Shown: positions 33,930 to 46,419 of the stretch, one piece after another
How the letters are laid out: each line of letters begins with the position of its first letter
Numbering within the stretch: the first letter of the stretch is position 1
Program-made: the position numbers and the translations under genes
The notes under the pieces: model-generated
Told to the model about the DNA's origin: nothing
Database searches by the model: none
What the model saw: only the letters and a program-made list of their open reading frames with translations
Source of the DNA: Isoetes taiwanensis
Taxonomy: Eukaryota > Streptophyta > Lycopodiopsida > Isoetales > Isoetaceae
Reading direction: 5' to 3'
Length of the DNA stretch: 64,000 nucleotides
Assembly: GCA_021234155.1 (NCBI GenBank)
Contig: JAJEKV010000005.1
Span: 11,464,572-11,528,571, forward strand

Positions 33930-35640
33930 AATTAGACAGTACCATCTTTTTTGTGGAAGGAAAGAAAGCCAGATATATTGCAGAGCATCAGAGGGAAATG
34001 TTTTACCTACTGGAGCGCCATCCCAGAATATCTTGGAGAAAAGTGTTGAGCAATCCTTTGCAGCCTGTAGGAAATATCAGTCCAGACCTGTGCAATACTT
34101 GCACCAGCTCTATGGTCCTCCTGGGGTTCGGCTAGAGGTACCTCCCAAAAAAAAAAAAAAAAAGGGGGGCCGGCCTTAGAAATCTCAGAGGAAGATATCA
34201 CTTAGGGCCTGCAGCATCTCGCCAATGGCAAGGCGGCAGACTTAGATGGCATGCAAGCAGAGCTGCTCAAGTGGGTGGGACACCAATAGTGCCCATCCTG
34301 ACTGCACTATTTAATAGGGCATTTACAGGGAGGATTTCCCCAACAGTGGACCACTAGCAAAGTAGTCTCCATCTACAAGGCAGGAGACCCACACAGCCCA
34401 GCCAACTACAGGACAATCATGGTTAGTTCACTCTTTGCAAAGCTAGCCAGCATCCTTGAACAGCAACTCACGATGTGGGCGGAGGAGGCAGAAGTGAGAA
34501 CGCTCACACATGCAGGATTTAGGCCCTGATAGTCCACCATTAACCATATATTCACGCTCTGGACCTTGGTTGAGGATAGTAGGAACTGCCGCCAGGATCT
34601 CTACTGCTGCTTTATCGACTTTGCAAAGGCCTTTGACACTGTGCCTAGAGAAAAATTGTGGGAAAGACTCAGACAGTTGGGGGACCCTGAAGACTTGCAA
34701 AATGTGGTATACAGACTCTATGAGACATGTTTCGGCCGGCTGACACCGGCAGGACTACGTGTTACCATGGGGGTGATGGAGCTCGGCTTGTGCACCAGAT
34801 CATTAGGCAGCTCATATATGCAGATGATATGGACCTCCTAGCCCACACCCCCGAGGCCATGTACCAGCACCTACATGCCCTGGATAGCTTCTGTCGGGCC
34901 ACTGGAATGAGGATCAATTTGGCCAAGACTAAAGCCTTGCTTGTCTCATCTTCGCGCCAGCCAAGGCTTCACTCCTTCACTTATCAGAGGCAAAATGTGG
35001 AGGTGGTGCACACTTACAAGTACCTGGGTATAGAGTTTCCCACTGCCAATTACTAGGACACTTCCATTCGATTGCGGGCTACTGCCGGTTGGAAGGCACT
35101 TTATGCAATGCAGAAGAACAGCTACAAAGAAGAGCTATATGACTGGCCCCATCTGTCCCACATGTTCAGGGTTTTGATGGAATGAATTGGAGCAGGTACA
35201 GAAAGCCTTTTTGGCCTGGGCGCTCGAGGTGAATTGTTCCATATCAAATCCTCCTGCAGGAGACCAATTTCTTACCTCTTCAGTGGGCCACACTTGACCA
35301 CTACATTATTTACTTTCAGAAGGTGGCAGGTATGGGCAATGAACGTCTCCCCAACTTGGCTTATATTGTGGCCATGGACCCGCAGCACCTCAAGGCATGC
35401 TAGAAGGAGGGGCGAGCACAGTGGTTCTCCAGATGGGGCATACAAGAGCATAGGTGCATCCAAGTTGAAACTGAAGAGGACCACCATCAGTTGTGGCAAT
35501 ACCTAGATGCTTGCTTCCTCAGCAAGCTTTGGAATACTGGTGCCCTTGAACATGTTAAGACAGTGCACTATAAGGTCCAACACGCTTGCATGTGGTCCAC
35601 AGCGATACCTTCGTGCACATTTTCCGTTGAAAAAGCGTAG
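33930..35640 (+). mobile_element. Degenerate LINE (non-LTR) retrotransposon, reverse transcriptase region
   Basis: Broken frames together read as a LINE ORF2. They contain a pre-RT segment (ARYIAEHQREMFYLLERHP, PVGNISPDL), GKAADLDGMQAELLKW, IYKAGDPHSPANYRTI, CFIDFAKAFDTVPREKLWERL (ends trimmed), then the catalytic YADD at 34817-34828 followed by LDSFCRATGMRINLAKTK and YKYLGIEF. Weaker C-terminal segments run to about 35640. About 70-80 codons between the FDFAKAF-type motif and YADD are missing compared with normal RTs, and stops at 34238, 34528 and elsewhere break it. A 17-18 A run at 34147-34164 encodes Lys in frame. It is dead, and its 5' end is not defined. Confidence 0.82.
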
Positions 35641-36600
35641 AGAGTTTTACCAGAAATACTTTGATTCCGTAGAATATTTTGCAAAGGCGGCAAAGAATAA
35701 AGTACGAGAGGTTTCACATGATGATCAGGAGGAAGAAAATCATACGAATAATAACTCTGCGCATAGTGCAGCTGTACATTGTGATAATGAGAATGAGCAA
35801 TCAATAAGTAATACAAATGAGAATGAATGTTCAACCCTTAGGAACATCGCCTCATGAAGAACCTATGGAGCACTAGAGATTGTCTTCTTCACCTAATATA
35901 CTTTCAGACATTCGTCTGTAATGTCTGAAGCATGTCTTTAATCTTGATGAAAAAACATTTATATTCATCTATTCTCTGAATGTTTTTTGATGTTTTGAAT
36001 TTCCCAGACCTGATGATTTGCATGTTAATGGTACCAAGATATTGAGCCATGTTGTAGCCCCAGAACCAATAGAGGAAGATGTTTTATCCAATCAACCTGA
36101 ACTGGATAGGCAATTAGTACGTGCATTGAATAATAGGCCAAGGAAATTACTTATTTTGGATATCAGTGGTGTTTTAGCATCTGTTGTAACCAAGCAAAGG
36201 GCTTCCACCATTAGGACATTGCAGAAGCCTATTATTTCTGATGTGAAACACATCTATTCTAGGCCACATATACAAGAGTTTATTGGCTTTTGCCTTGAAA
36301 GGTTTGATGTGGTTGTTTAGTCTACAACAACATATAGGAGAATTAAGAGTACACTTAAGCATATGAGTTTATAAAGTGACACTTTGGAGGAAAGTACCAT
36401 GAAGGCAATACCATTATGTTAGATGATAGCCCTTATAAGTGCTATATGAATACAAGCAATAGTATATTTGTCAAGTCATATCGTCCTAAAGAATATATGA
36501 GACAGATGATTACTTTTTCAATGATATTGTCCCTTTGCTTATGGAACTTGAGGAATGTGGAGCGGTTGCTCCAATAATTGACAAGCATCCTTAATTCAAA
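35641..36600 (+). pseudogene. FCP1/NIF-type HAD phosphatase-like pseudogene
   Basis: 36018-36320 encodes RKLLILDISGVLASV, the HAD motif I region of FCP1/SCP-like CTD-phosphatase-related proteins, then RPHIQEFIGFCLERFDVVV. The next codon, where the family has the conserved Trp of VxVWSS, is TAG (36318-36320). After further breaks, 36419-36445 encodes LDDSPYKCY, the HAD acidic motif, then NSIFVKSYRPKEYM, a VPLLMELEECG-like helix in shifted frames, and ALNKLF near the end. The acid Asp at nucleophile +2 is Ser (LDISGVL); plant-specific relatives often have Asn there. 35641-35857 (KKRREFYQKYFDSVEYF then an acidic/Asn-rich tail) may be its N-terminal exon. The gene is broken. It directly follows the LINE. 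Confidence 0.65.
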
Positions 36601-37840
36601 CAAATTGACTACCTAAATGCAAATATTATGAAAGCTTTGAACAAGCTTTTTCATGGTGTATAACTTCAGATATGTATTGAAATGTATTGTTTCTTATTGA
36701 AAGCAAAGTTATTTTATTGCAATTACTTTTAATAACATTGTTTCTTTTTAAACAAGATTGTTTTTGTTATGTTATATTTATAGTGTAAATTGTAGTGAAC
36801 GTTAAGTTGACTTATCTACAGATATATAATTCTTTCTCCTTAGATTCGATTCTTTTGTGCCTTAATATTTGAGTGACATGTACACCATTTTTTTCCTGGG
36901 TACAAATTCTGGCATGATTTTCAGGTGAATTTTTCTTGCATATCAATTGGCAGATCTGTGGAGGCCTTGCGTTTGCAAAGGCAGTTGGGCTTCCGTATTT
37001 GGGGAGGTCACAAGCTCTGCGCATATAGAAGATGGTCATATAGAAGATATAGAAACAAATTGATTTCTATATGTGGATATGGAAGATTGTGGGGCGATTC
37101 AGAGGCCTGAATATATGCAATATGTTCAAGAAATTTGGTCTGTTAAAAACAATGGATGGGGCGTAATCACGGCCTTATATTCGAAAAACTTCAGGCTTCG
37201 TAAAAAACTCTGGACAAGAGCCCATGCCTAGCCGTTGCCGTGTACCATCGCTGTAACTGTAAGCTCTAATTTGTGACAGACTGTGGATTTTCAGTTGTGG
37301 ATAAAGACTTCTTTAATGTTTTCTGGATTGGGGCAGACCCTTTGCTTACCTGCACGATTAAGCTTCCCAATTTTTCATATGTCATATCATATGCATCTTT
37401 GAACAGATGAACAAAAGCAAGGGTTACATCCCAGGGCGATGCAGTGGATTCACATGGCTAGAAGATACGCCGATGGCCTCCACGATATATTTATAGCAGC
37501 AACGTAACCATCTGAAACAGTTGGAAAACATTATTATGGCATCTTAAATTCTAAACCAGCGTTTTGTAAAGAAAAAGAAGCTTGGACGAATCTCCATAAA
37601 TACTTAACATGGCATCTTCTATTTCGGAAGTTCAGCAGAGCTAATTAAGCATCAATTACTTTGCTTCCTTTTGGCAAATTTTGGCAAATTGCTTGATGAT
37701 CAATGAATCAAGAACTTTTTGCGTTGGGCAGAGATTTTTGAAGAAAAAATGAAGTTCTGGAACAGAATACGTTGATGCATTTATTCTACAAAGCTTCTAA
37801 ATATCTATTTGGGCTCCGGCTCCAGATCGGGCTCCGGCTC
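36601..37840. other. Intergenic, no gene
   Basis: Nothing recognisable. A small GGGCTCCGGCTCC duplication lies at 37810-37840, next to the start of the large duplicated block. Confidence 0.4.
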
Positions 37841-40800
37841 CTCTTGTTTATTTTATCCCTTCTGCTCTTAAGGTGAAATTGTTGATCAGATACATAGTCT
37901 CAGAGTTCGATTCTGTGGAGGTATTTTTCCAAGACACCAATTATATCTTCAGCCCAGAGGATGCCACTGCAGCATTGTTAAAGCTGGTAAGATTCAGCAA
38001 CCAAACTTTTAACAATTATGACTCTCTGCAAAACTGATCTTCCTGGATAAACAGTGGTAGTATATCAGTGTTGATTAATCGAATTTATTTGCTTAATTTG
38101 TTGATGATTTAAAAAATCCACTATTATGATAATTATGCTATTCTTTACTGATCATAAGTTGTCAAAGAGACTTTTAATCTCTCATATTAAGATACTGGAT
38201 TCTTTTCTTTGCATCATAGAGTTCTGTGGCATGTTGACAATTTGGGATTTTATTTTTACAGTTGGAAACTAGATTGTCGACCTTGGCCTTCACAAAATCC
38301 GGAAGCTAGAAGATACTCTTCAACTTGGAAGACCTTCCTTCGACCATTTTTCTCTGCTGATTTTGCATGAGGTGAGCATAAAGTTTAAGAACATCATCTT
38401 CAATTATTAGTAAGGCATGCTCGTTTCCTAACTGTTTTTCTTGGTTTCTCAGATCTTACAAGATCATTCTGCAAATATCTCAGTTTCAAACTATTAAATA
38501 TTGTCTCACTTTGCACTTCATGATGCAAATTAAAAAATAAGCCGTATAAAAAGAGAATATGTGATTTGTGTTCACTTTAATGATATTAAAGATTTGATCA
38601 TATTGTCTCTTTGTTTGCAATTAAAAAGTAATGTTTCAAAGGATCCACATAAATTACATTTGTGATAGTGTGGTGGGGGTACTACTCCAGTGTTTTATTT
38701 ATTAACATGATACATCATTAAGACCTTGGTATATTTGTGCCATATTGTCATTGTTCTATCTTAAGCTAGGTAAAACTATAAATTTGGGATTAAACTCTTT
38801 CATGGCATTATATCTTGACTTATGTTGACGAGGCAACCTATGCATCTTTTGCAACAAACTCTCTGGCTCGTGGCACCATCACTCGGGCCACCAATAATTA
38901 GCATAGAAAACATTAATCATGCCAACAATGGCTTAACATAGCAAACATTAATTTAAATATATCTAATTAACTTCAATACCTTCTTTTACAATGTGGCTTA
39001 AATTAGAACAAAGTTCAAATGTCCACACATATCGGCAAACCAAGAAGTGAGCCGGTTGGGAAGAGAAATGTTCGCGGCGGCCCGCGATAAATTTCTTGTA
39101 TATATAATATAGAAACATTGTTTATAATGTCATAAAATGGGAATTGCATGAGTCTCATTTCAATAAAATGGAGCTTCATTTGCTAAGTTAATTTATGTTA
39201 ACCCTTATACTCATTTCGTCCTTATACGCGTTTCGTCCTAACCCTTGTAATATACCAGAGGATATGTCATATCCTCTAACTCTGGCCGTAGAGCAAAAAA
39301 AACGATGGGGTCAACCCTCAATTTCCACGTCAGCCTAGGATTTCAATGCCATGGTACCAAGTCACTATTGTAGTCAAACATATAGTCAATAATACAATAT
39401 TTGTCTAGAGTGTTTACATAGCAGAAGCTCGTCTTCCATAACATACATTGAATTATACAAGAACAAGAACATAATTGAATAACGAGAACAAGAAAGATCC
39501 AGCACAGCAGGTGTGCCAACAATATACACTTCAAATACAAGAAGAGAACCACAACTGACGCAACTCTGGACCGCAATAAAGTGGGCTTCCTGAAGCAACA
39601 TGCACTTCTGCAGAAAAGCGCATGACAGTCTGCCACAAATGATAATCACGCCAGAAATCCTCAGATCTGTTCATCACACTGGGGCTTCAAGAGTGCAAAA
39701 TATTTGTAGCTTCTGGTACATAACAGAAAAAGCTTAATAGAAAGAGCTCTCAACAGTGAAAAAATGCCCTTCATAAATAATTTGTCAACCATAAACAATG
39801 GAAGAAAGTGCGCCTCATAAATAATTTCATAAATCACTTGTGCCTGTGAGTCGCTTTATGAATGACACAACACTGCCAGTCGGAGCCCATGCTCCACAAC
39901 AATGTCTCCACCTCGCACGTTCCACAAGCCTCCCCTGGAGGATTTCATCCTCCAGGCCACAGCCACTTCGCTACGACAAGAGACTATGCATAGTCACCCA
40001 ATCTGCAATCACCATCATGCATGGGCTCCTCATCTTTCTAAAATTAGCCAGATCAGTTTCTTTTCTTATACCATGACAATAAAAAAACCATTCACAACTG
40101 TCTAAAACAGAAACAAGACCTCCAAAACAAGCAAAAGTTTGCTCAAATTGCCTTAAATATACAGTTTTGAATACAATACCCTCCCGCAATATGAAACAAA
40201 TTGGGCAAACTTAATACCATTTGCTAAGTAGTATCGTGCTCAGGAACCCTAAATTTAAAATACTCAGGTATAAGAATACCTCCAAACCCTATAAGAAAAA
40301 CTAAAACTATAAGGTTCCGAAATTCATTTGTGAGTATGATTCGAGCAATGGTTGGGCGACAAAAGGGGGTGGTTTTTTTGTGTTCCAAAGGTACAAATTT
40401 GGAAGGTAAGAGATGAAAAAGGTGTCCTCATAACAGGGACAACAGTACAAAATATTGTGAAGCTAGAGAACCATGATGCCCATGTTCATGTTCCAACATG
40501 CAAAGGGTAATACTATACCTGGAATTATCACTTCTAGAATCTTGATTGTATGTATCCCTAGTACTTGAAGTATCATGGTTTTCTTCACTCTATAAAACAC
40601 CTAGTACTGACAATGCAGCATACCTATTATTGTGAAAGGCTGGAGGATTTGAAGGTGAAGGAGTTGATTGCAAAGAAAACTCCTGCTCATGATTTTGAAG
40701 GCCATGCCTATGGCTATCCATGTAACGTCAATATAATAATGCTAATGTATCTTCCAAAATTCTAGCTGCCTGAGGTTTGATCATCCACCAAAGCGATACG

Positions 40801-41710
40801 AATCATTCAATTATATTCATCTAGTGATGAAACAAATGTTCTGACAGTGAACTGCAAGTGTCTCCATTCCCCACACAAATGCATGTTATTGACAGCATAA
40901 GACAACTTTGAAAGATACTTTAGCTGTAATTTTATAAACATGTGGTTCACTACTTCATGGCTCTAGGACAGCTACCATAAATAACGTGATCATTGATATA
41001 TGTTTTGTCTTTAAATAAATAGTTGTAAGCTTTTGAAAAAAATATACACAACCTTTTTTTTTTCTTGACATAGATGCATGTATAAATCGGATTGCATCTC
41101 AACGGTGATTGTCAGCATCTTATGCATCTAGTAACAAAACTTCTTGTCTCTAGACATCATATATGGACAGGAATAAGATAATCCAATAGAAAAAATAGTT
41201 ATCGTGTCCAAGTGCAGCCAAATCTAATAAATCCAGGTAGAAACTTGTGGAACAGCACTTGGATGCAGGCGAATGCAAATGCATTAAACTTAAGAAATGC
41301 CCATAATGGTAGGTTATAGCCACAAAGTAGATCATACCTGCTAGGAATATCAATCATGCAAATGGTTATGTAAGCTTAATGAATTTGGGGCAAACAGCAC
41401 GCGAGATTTTAAACATTTTAGAAAATATAGATACTCTGTGAAGTTCCAAGAACAACGTGAACGACAACAGCATGATTTAAAGGAGTCCGCAGAAATTGAG
41501 TTTTAGATTTATGGCTTCAGGGCAGGTCTTAAGGCATATCAGACCTATTTTAGAAACCAAGGACAATAACTACCATGTCGCATGGTTTCTATCTAATTGT
41601 AATAAAATCATAATTATCACGTATATATGCAATGATTTTAATTTGCCTAAAAGAGAGCCATTGTTACCTCTGCAACTCTACTTATGTCTAGCATTCCTTC
41701 TGTTGCATCT
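37841..41710 (+). repeat. Large direct duplication, copy 1
   Basis: From CTCTTGTTT at 37841 onward the sequence recurs at 60119 in the same orientation, at an offset of about 22.28 kb. Copy 1 at 41710 corresponds to the last base of the window, so the true right boundary is unseen. No gene is recognised inside. Short open frames such as 40565-40765 are identical in the two copies. A protein-like stretch at about 40384-40509 (VPKVQIWKVRDEKGVLITG...) ends in a stop and is unassigned. Confidence 0.93.
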
Positions 41711-44265
41711 ACTTAAATGCATTTCTGTATACCCATTTCGTAGAAATATGAAGATTGAAAAGAAGGATAAGAGCAGGTAACCTCATGTTGAAGTGCATTG
41801 AGATCAAATAATACCTGGAATAAGGATTAAGATTTTAAGTCCAGCAAATCGAAACTTGAGAATGAATACATAAAGAATGAAGCTAAATTTGCAGATCGAT
41901 TTAGCAGGCCTTCAAAATGAGGCAAAAGCGCCCTTATAGCTCTTTGAAGAAGAAATACCGACGGATCCACTCCACTGACTTCATGTCCAGCCTCGCATAT
42001 GCCAAAAATATTGTAGAGTGCCCTCGTTAGCAGAGCATAAACCAAGAGAGGAATAAAGGTTATCGTAACAAAAGAGTTCCAACTTCTAAAATGGGTTCCC
42101 ATATTAAAGCCAAGGTCTTGCTTTGGTGATGGCCATCGACAATCTTATGCTGCCATCGCCAATCTAATATTCTTCACGGCCGAACTAAGAGGGCTTCATT
42201 GATGCCGCAAAACTCAACTGAAAGGCAATGTGCAGAGATTTTATAAGAAGGATTTGTAATGCAAGGTGCCTTGATATAAAGCATGCATTCCGGCAATCTA
42301 GGATGCTCCACAAACTTTGATCTTTTCGTGTATACTATAAATTTCTAATTCGTATGGTATAGCACCGGCATGATGTAAGGGGAGACGAGAATGACACATG
42401 CGACATTACAAATTTATATAGTATTGCGCCTACATCCTGCAAGGGGAGAAAGGAATGACGCAAAAGGAATGACGCATGCGGCGTTTCGGACACGAAACCC
42501 AAAGCTGTCCCATTTTAAATAAGAAAATTGTTGACTTAATTCTTAAAAAGCCCTTAGTATTTCTGATGATCATAATAGAATTTCTTTAATTCCCAAAAAG
42601 CCCTTCATATTTTTATGATCATAATAAACTGTTGTGATCTGTAAGAAACAGATATCTTTATTTTTAAAACTTGATTTTTGATGATTTTTAAAATACAAAC
42701 CTCCAATGTTTGAGTTTCGTATTAGTTGAGAAGCTTCTCGCAATGGTGTGAACTATGATTCCTGGGATGTATTGTATCCAAAACCATATATATTGCCATG
42801 TTTGAGCAGTTTAATTTCATTTAGAGGTAACGTTTTCTATTTTGGTGTGTTTTTGAATGGATTTTTTTTGGCATGGTTAGAAAGAAGGTATTTTACGTTT
42901 TTTTTTTGAGCCAGACTAGGGCATGGATAAGATGTGACGTTGCTTTCTATTTGCAGCCTGGATTTTAGCGTCCAGAGATGCCTTCATATTTCATTTCTTT
43001 TTTTTATTGCACGGTTCAGTCTAGTTTGTTCCCTTTTGTTTTTTAATTAGGTGACTTTTATTAGGCTGTCCAGGAAGCTCTCTTGCCTATTTGCCTTGCT
43101 ATTACAAATTGCACGGTGTGCCCACAGCCTAGAAATTATCGAATTGCGTCTCCTTGCCATAAATCGGGCCTCAGAACCATCAAAGCAGACCTCTGAGACC
43201 TACACACCTACACAGACAATTTCGATTCTCTGAACTCTTCTGTGCTTGATGGGTCTCGAAATTCGAGTGACAATCCTTAGATCTGGCCTAATAATAGCCA
43301 GATCGGGTTGGCTTGAGCTTGCTCGCTGCCTACAATCACATGCGAACCATTTTCGTGTCTGCAAGCAGCTGCACAACCAATTTCGGTTCAGGGAATTATG
43401 TAGCAGAGGAGTTGCTTTTGGGTAAACAATCTGAGCTTGAAAATGGCCCAACATAGAGTTTGCCAAAGAACAGCCATAGTGCAGTTATCAGAATGCCGAG
43501 CAAAACGGGAGGCCCGACCTCTGTATTCATTCCAGCAGTCCATTGTTTGTATTTTTTTTATTTTTGCGGCACTATGTGATGGTGGTGTACAGTGGTTTTG
43601 ATATGAATATGATGAATGCTGAAATTTCATGTTGACATGTTTGAAAGTAGCCTTAGAAAGTGGCAAAGCATTTTTTTTGGCAAAAAGATGTTAACCGTTG
43701 ATTTGGCATTATGCCCGAGATATGCCAGAGATCAATGATTCATATTGGATCCTAAAAACAAAACCCATATTAAGGGCATTTTGGGAATTTCAAAGATACA
43801 AAAGGGTTTTTAAAATAAATCAACAAATAAAGTTATTTTGATAAATTCCGCTCTACTTTTTATGTCTCTATATAAGTTGGCCTATATCTCAAAACAGTGG
43901 AATCACACTATAACTCGCTAATGCAACTCAAACACATGTAAAAAGCTCCATGGACCTTCAAGGCCCAAATTCAACTCGATTTAATTATTATTATTATTTA
44001 TTCGATTTTGTGACGGTCCTTCGCCCGACACCTAGCGTTACTGAATTACTTCACACAAAGCTCAAGATCCCACGGGTGCAGAACCTCAAGATCGTCCCCA
44101 GACCCCAAGTAATATGTTGCGGTCTTCCTAAGCTATGGGTCTCTAGCTAAGGGAAAACCTTCACCTAGAAGCAACTCGACGTGACCAGTCGTTGAGTCCG
44201 CACTAGCGAAATTTGCATGTTTATACTTTTTATGTTTATACTTTTTCACTTGTTTATTTATATTT
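41711..44265. other. Intergenic, no gene
   Basis: No gene recognised. Imperfect repeats occur at about 42375-42480 (AAGGGGAGA...GAATGACxCATGCG, twice) and 42538-42630 (AAAAAGCCCTT ... ATGATCATAATA, twice). T-rich runs are common. Confidence 0.4.
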
Positions 44266-44312
44266 ACAAGAATGTTCCTTTCGAAGAATGCTTCCGGAAG
44301 GAACATTCTTGT
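44266..44312. repeat. Perfect 15-bp inverted repeat (hairpin)
   Basis: ACAAGAATGTTCCTT at 44266-44280 pairs exactly with AAGGAACATTCTTGT at 44298-44312 around a 17-nt loop that itself contains TCCGGA. It could be a stem-loop RNA or a small MITE remnant. Confidence 0.85.
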
Positions 44313-44387
44313 TATGGAAACAAGTTAGCCTTAATTTATGGCAATAAATCTAACCTAGACTGCAAGTGAATCATACATAATGCTGGG

Positions 44388-44491
44388 TAAATCAGTCGAA
44401 ATGCAAGTAGATCAATCAGAATGCTAGGTCAATCGCTAGAACAGAGGGTAAATCAGCGGCTGGTTAAATCAGTCGAAATGCAAGTAGATCA
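44388..44491. repeat. Two-copy direct repeat, 77-bp period
   Basis: TAAATCAGTCGAAATGCAAG starts at 44388 and 44465, each followed by TAGATCA and a CAxAATGCTAGGT continuation. Confidence 0.88.
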
Positions 44492-44931
44492 GTCAAAATG
44501 CTAGGTAAATCACTAAATCAACCTCAGGACACACTGGCCTGCAAGAACGGCAGCAGCACTAATTTTTTGGTGCAAATCAGGGAAAAGAATTTCTGCCACG
44601 TGGCATGACATCATAAGGTCTCGTGGCAGAATGAAGGCTAACCTGCTTTTATGTCCTGCTTTTAGTTAACGTTTACTTCATTAAAGGTTTATGGCTTAAA
44701 TCTGCTTTCTCTATCGAATTTATTATTTAAAAACTTATATTGCCACATTTATCGCACTGAAAAATCGATAGGTTTTAGATGCTTAGATACTTTAGATTCT
44801 GGCATCTCCTGCATCTATGATTAGATGCTTTTTTGAACTAAGAGGGAAACCTCAAAGAATTTCTTCCTAAAGCTGCATTGCTGGAACCCACCAGTTCACA
44901 GCAATTCCTAATGCAAAGTATTTACAAATGT

Positions 44932-46419
44932 TCAAAACAATACTTCCAACACATTTGTTGCCTTCATCATAGCATATTGAGTGCTTTCTTTTCTTTTAAA
45001 GTCATTGCCAGCATACTTGGAGTATAGAACCGTGTTTCCTGCAGCAATATCAAGAGGCTTCCGATTACCATCTTCTCCAATACCCCCAGGTCCAACAGCA
45101 AGTACCTGCAACACCAACGTGAATTTAAGAAGCTTACCCCAAATGAACAAGCAAGATGATGCATGCATCCTTCCCGCTTTCTTATTAAAGTAGTTGGAAA
45201 CAACTAGAAACAACGTACCTCTCCTATGACAGGCTTTTCTTTTGCAGAGTCAGTTAATAAAACCCACCTGCTGTCTTCTCTTCTGCTTCACAACCTACAA
45301 TGTGATAAAAGCTTCTTTTAACTTATACAAATAAATATTACAACAATTATCTTAGGTGATCAGAAAACGCATTCTACCTTAATGAGCACTCTGTCATTTA
45401 AAGGCTGAAGATCCTTGATATCATCCGTGGCAAGGAGCCCAACAATGTCATCTTCCTTAAGTAGAAGATGGTGGATTTGTCATTGAACTGAACTTCAGTG
45501 CCTGCATATTTTGAGTAGACAATCAAATCCCCAACCTATAGACAACAACAGAAGTCAGGCTAGAACCATTTTTAACAACAAAAAAATCTTTGCAAGGTAG
45601 CGTTTTAAATTATCAACGACCATGTAAAAAAACAATCACCTTTAAAGCAGGCTCAAGCTTTTTGTCACCAACTGTTTTTCCATCACCAACAGCAACTACT
45701 TCCCCTCCTTGAGGCTTGCTTTGAGCTGTGGTTGGTAACAAGATTCCTCCAGAAGTCTTCTCCTCGACTATTTGTCTTTTCACTAAAACCCTATCACCAA
45801 GGGGCTTAAGGGTTTTAAACTGCAAGGGAACATCAAGTGCACATCAACGGCCATCAATCTCCAACTAGATCCTAAGTTACAAGCATGCATCCTAAGTTAC
45901 AAGCAAGCACTGTTAATCGAAGCTGCTTATCCATGAAGTTTAGCAGTCATTAGATCAGAAAGAAAAGTTCCACTTACATTACAACAACACTGATAAATGC
46001 AAAATGCCATCTTGGTTGAACATACCTTTGGAGGTGCAGCAACACTTGTAGCTGCTCTCACTATGAGAGACCTTATCCTTCCTTCTGCCTCCCTGAACGA
46101 AACAATAAAGCAGAGTCGCTTTGAAAAGCACACTTGCTGCTAAGTTTATTTAAGCTAAAGGACAGAGATTTCCCAAGCTCCTGCTACAAAAATGCAGCCC
46201 AATTAACAGAATGAAGATGGGATAAGGCAGAAACATTTGCAGCAATACAAGCTAAGTTACGCATTCCTTTTATTCTTGCCGAAAAGATGGGTAGCTTACC
46301 GATTTAACATGAAACTTAAGACTCGAAGAACAACGAGGTGAGGTTCCACCCGCGAGCTTAGAGGTGCTCAAAGAAACAGAATAGTTAACTGCAGAAGTGG
46401 CCCCAACTGCAGCTGCCAT
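44932..46419 (-). CDS. CPN20: Chloroplast 20-kDa co-chaperonin (two Cpn10 domains), six exons, with frameshifts
   Basis: CPN20/CPN21 is the plastid GroES-like partner of Cpn60 and carries two Cpn10 domains in tandem. Exons by GT..AG: 46300-46419, 46026-46088, 45640-45819, 45378-45535, 45219-45294, 44932-45105. All junctions fall between codons. Exons 1-2 give a transit-peptide-like Ser/Ala-rich leader ([16 protein letters not shown]) ending [11 protein letters not shown]. Exon 3 has [11 protein letters not shown] and the mobile-loop [11 protein letters not shown]. Exon 4 ends domain 1 ([21 protein letters not shown]) and starts domain 2 ([11 protein letters not shown]). Exon 6 has AVGPGG and [14 protein letters not shown]. 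Intended length is about 257 residues, normal for the family. Exon 4 is one base short (158, not 159; shift near 45470-45480). Exon 5 is two short (76, not 78; near 45288-45291 and 45258-45266). Otherwise conserved, so assembly error or a very young pseudogene. Confidence 0.9.

Noticed and set aside
39343-39649. Two overlapping minus-strand frames repeated at 61625-61931
   Set aside because: They recur only because the whole block is duplicated. The peptides are Cys/Leu-rich without domains, and the two overlap in different frames.
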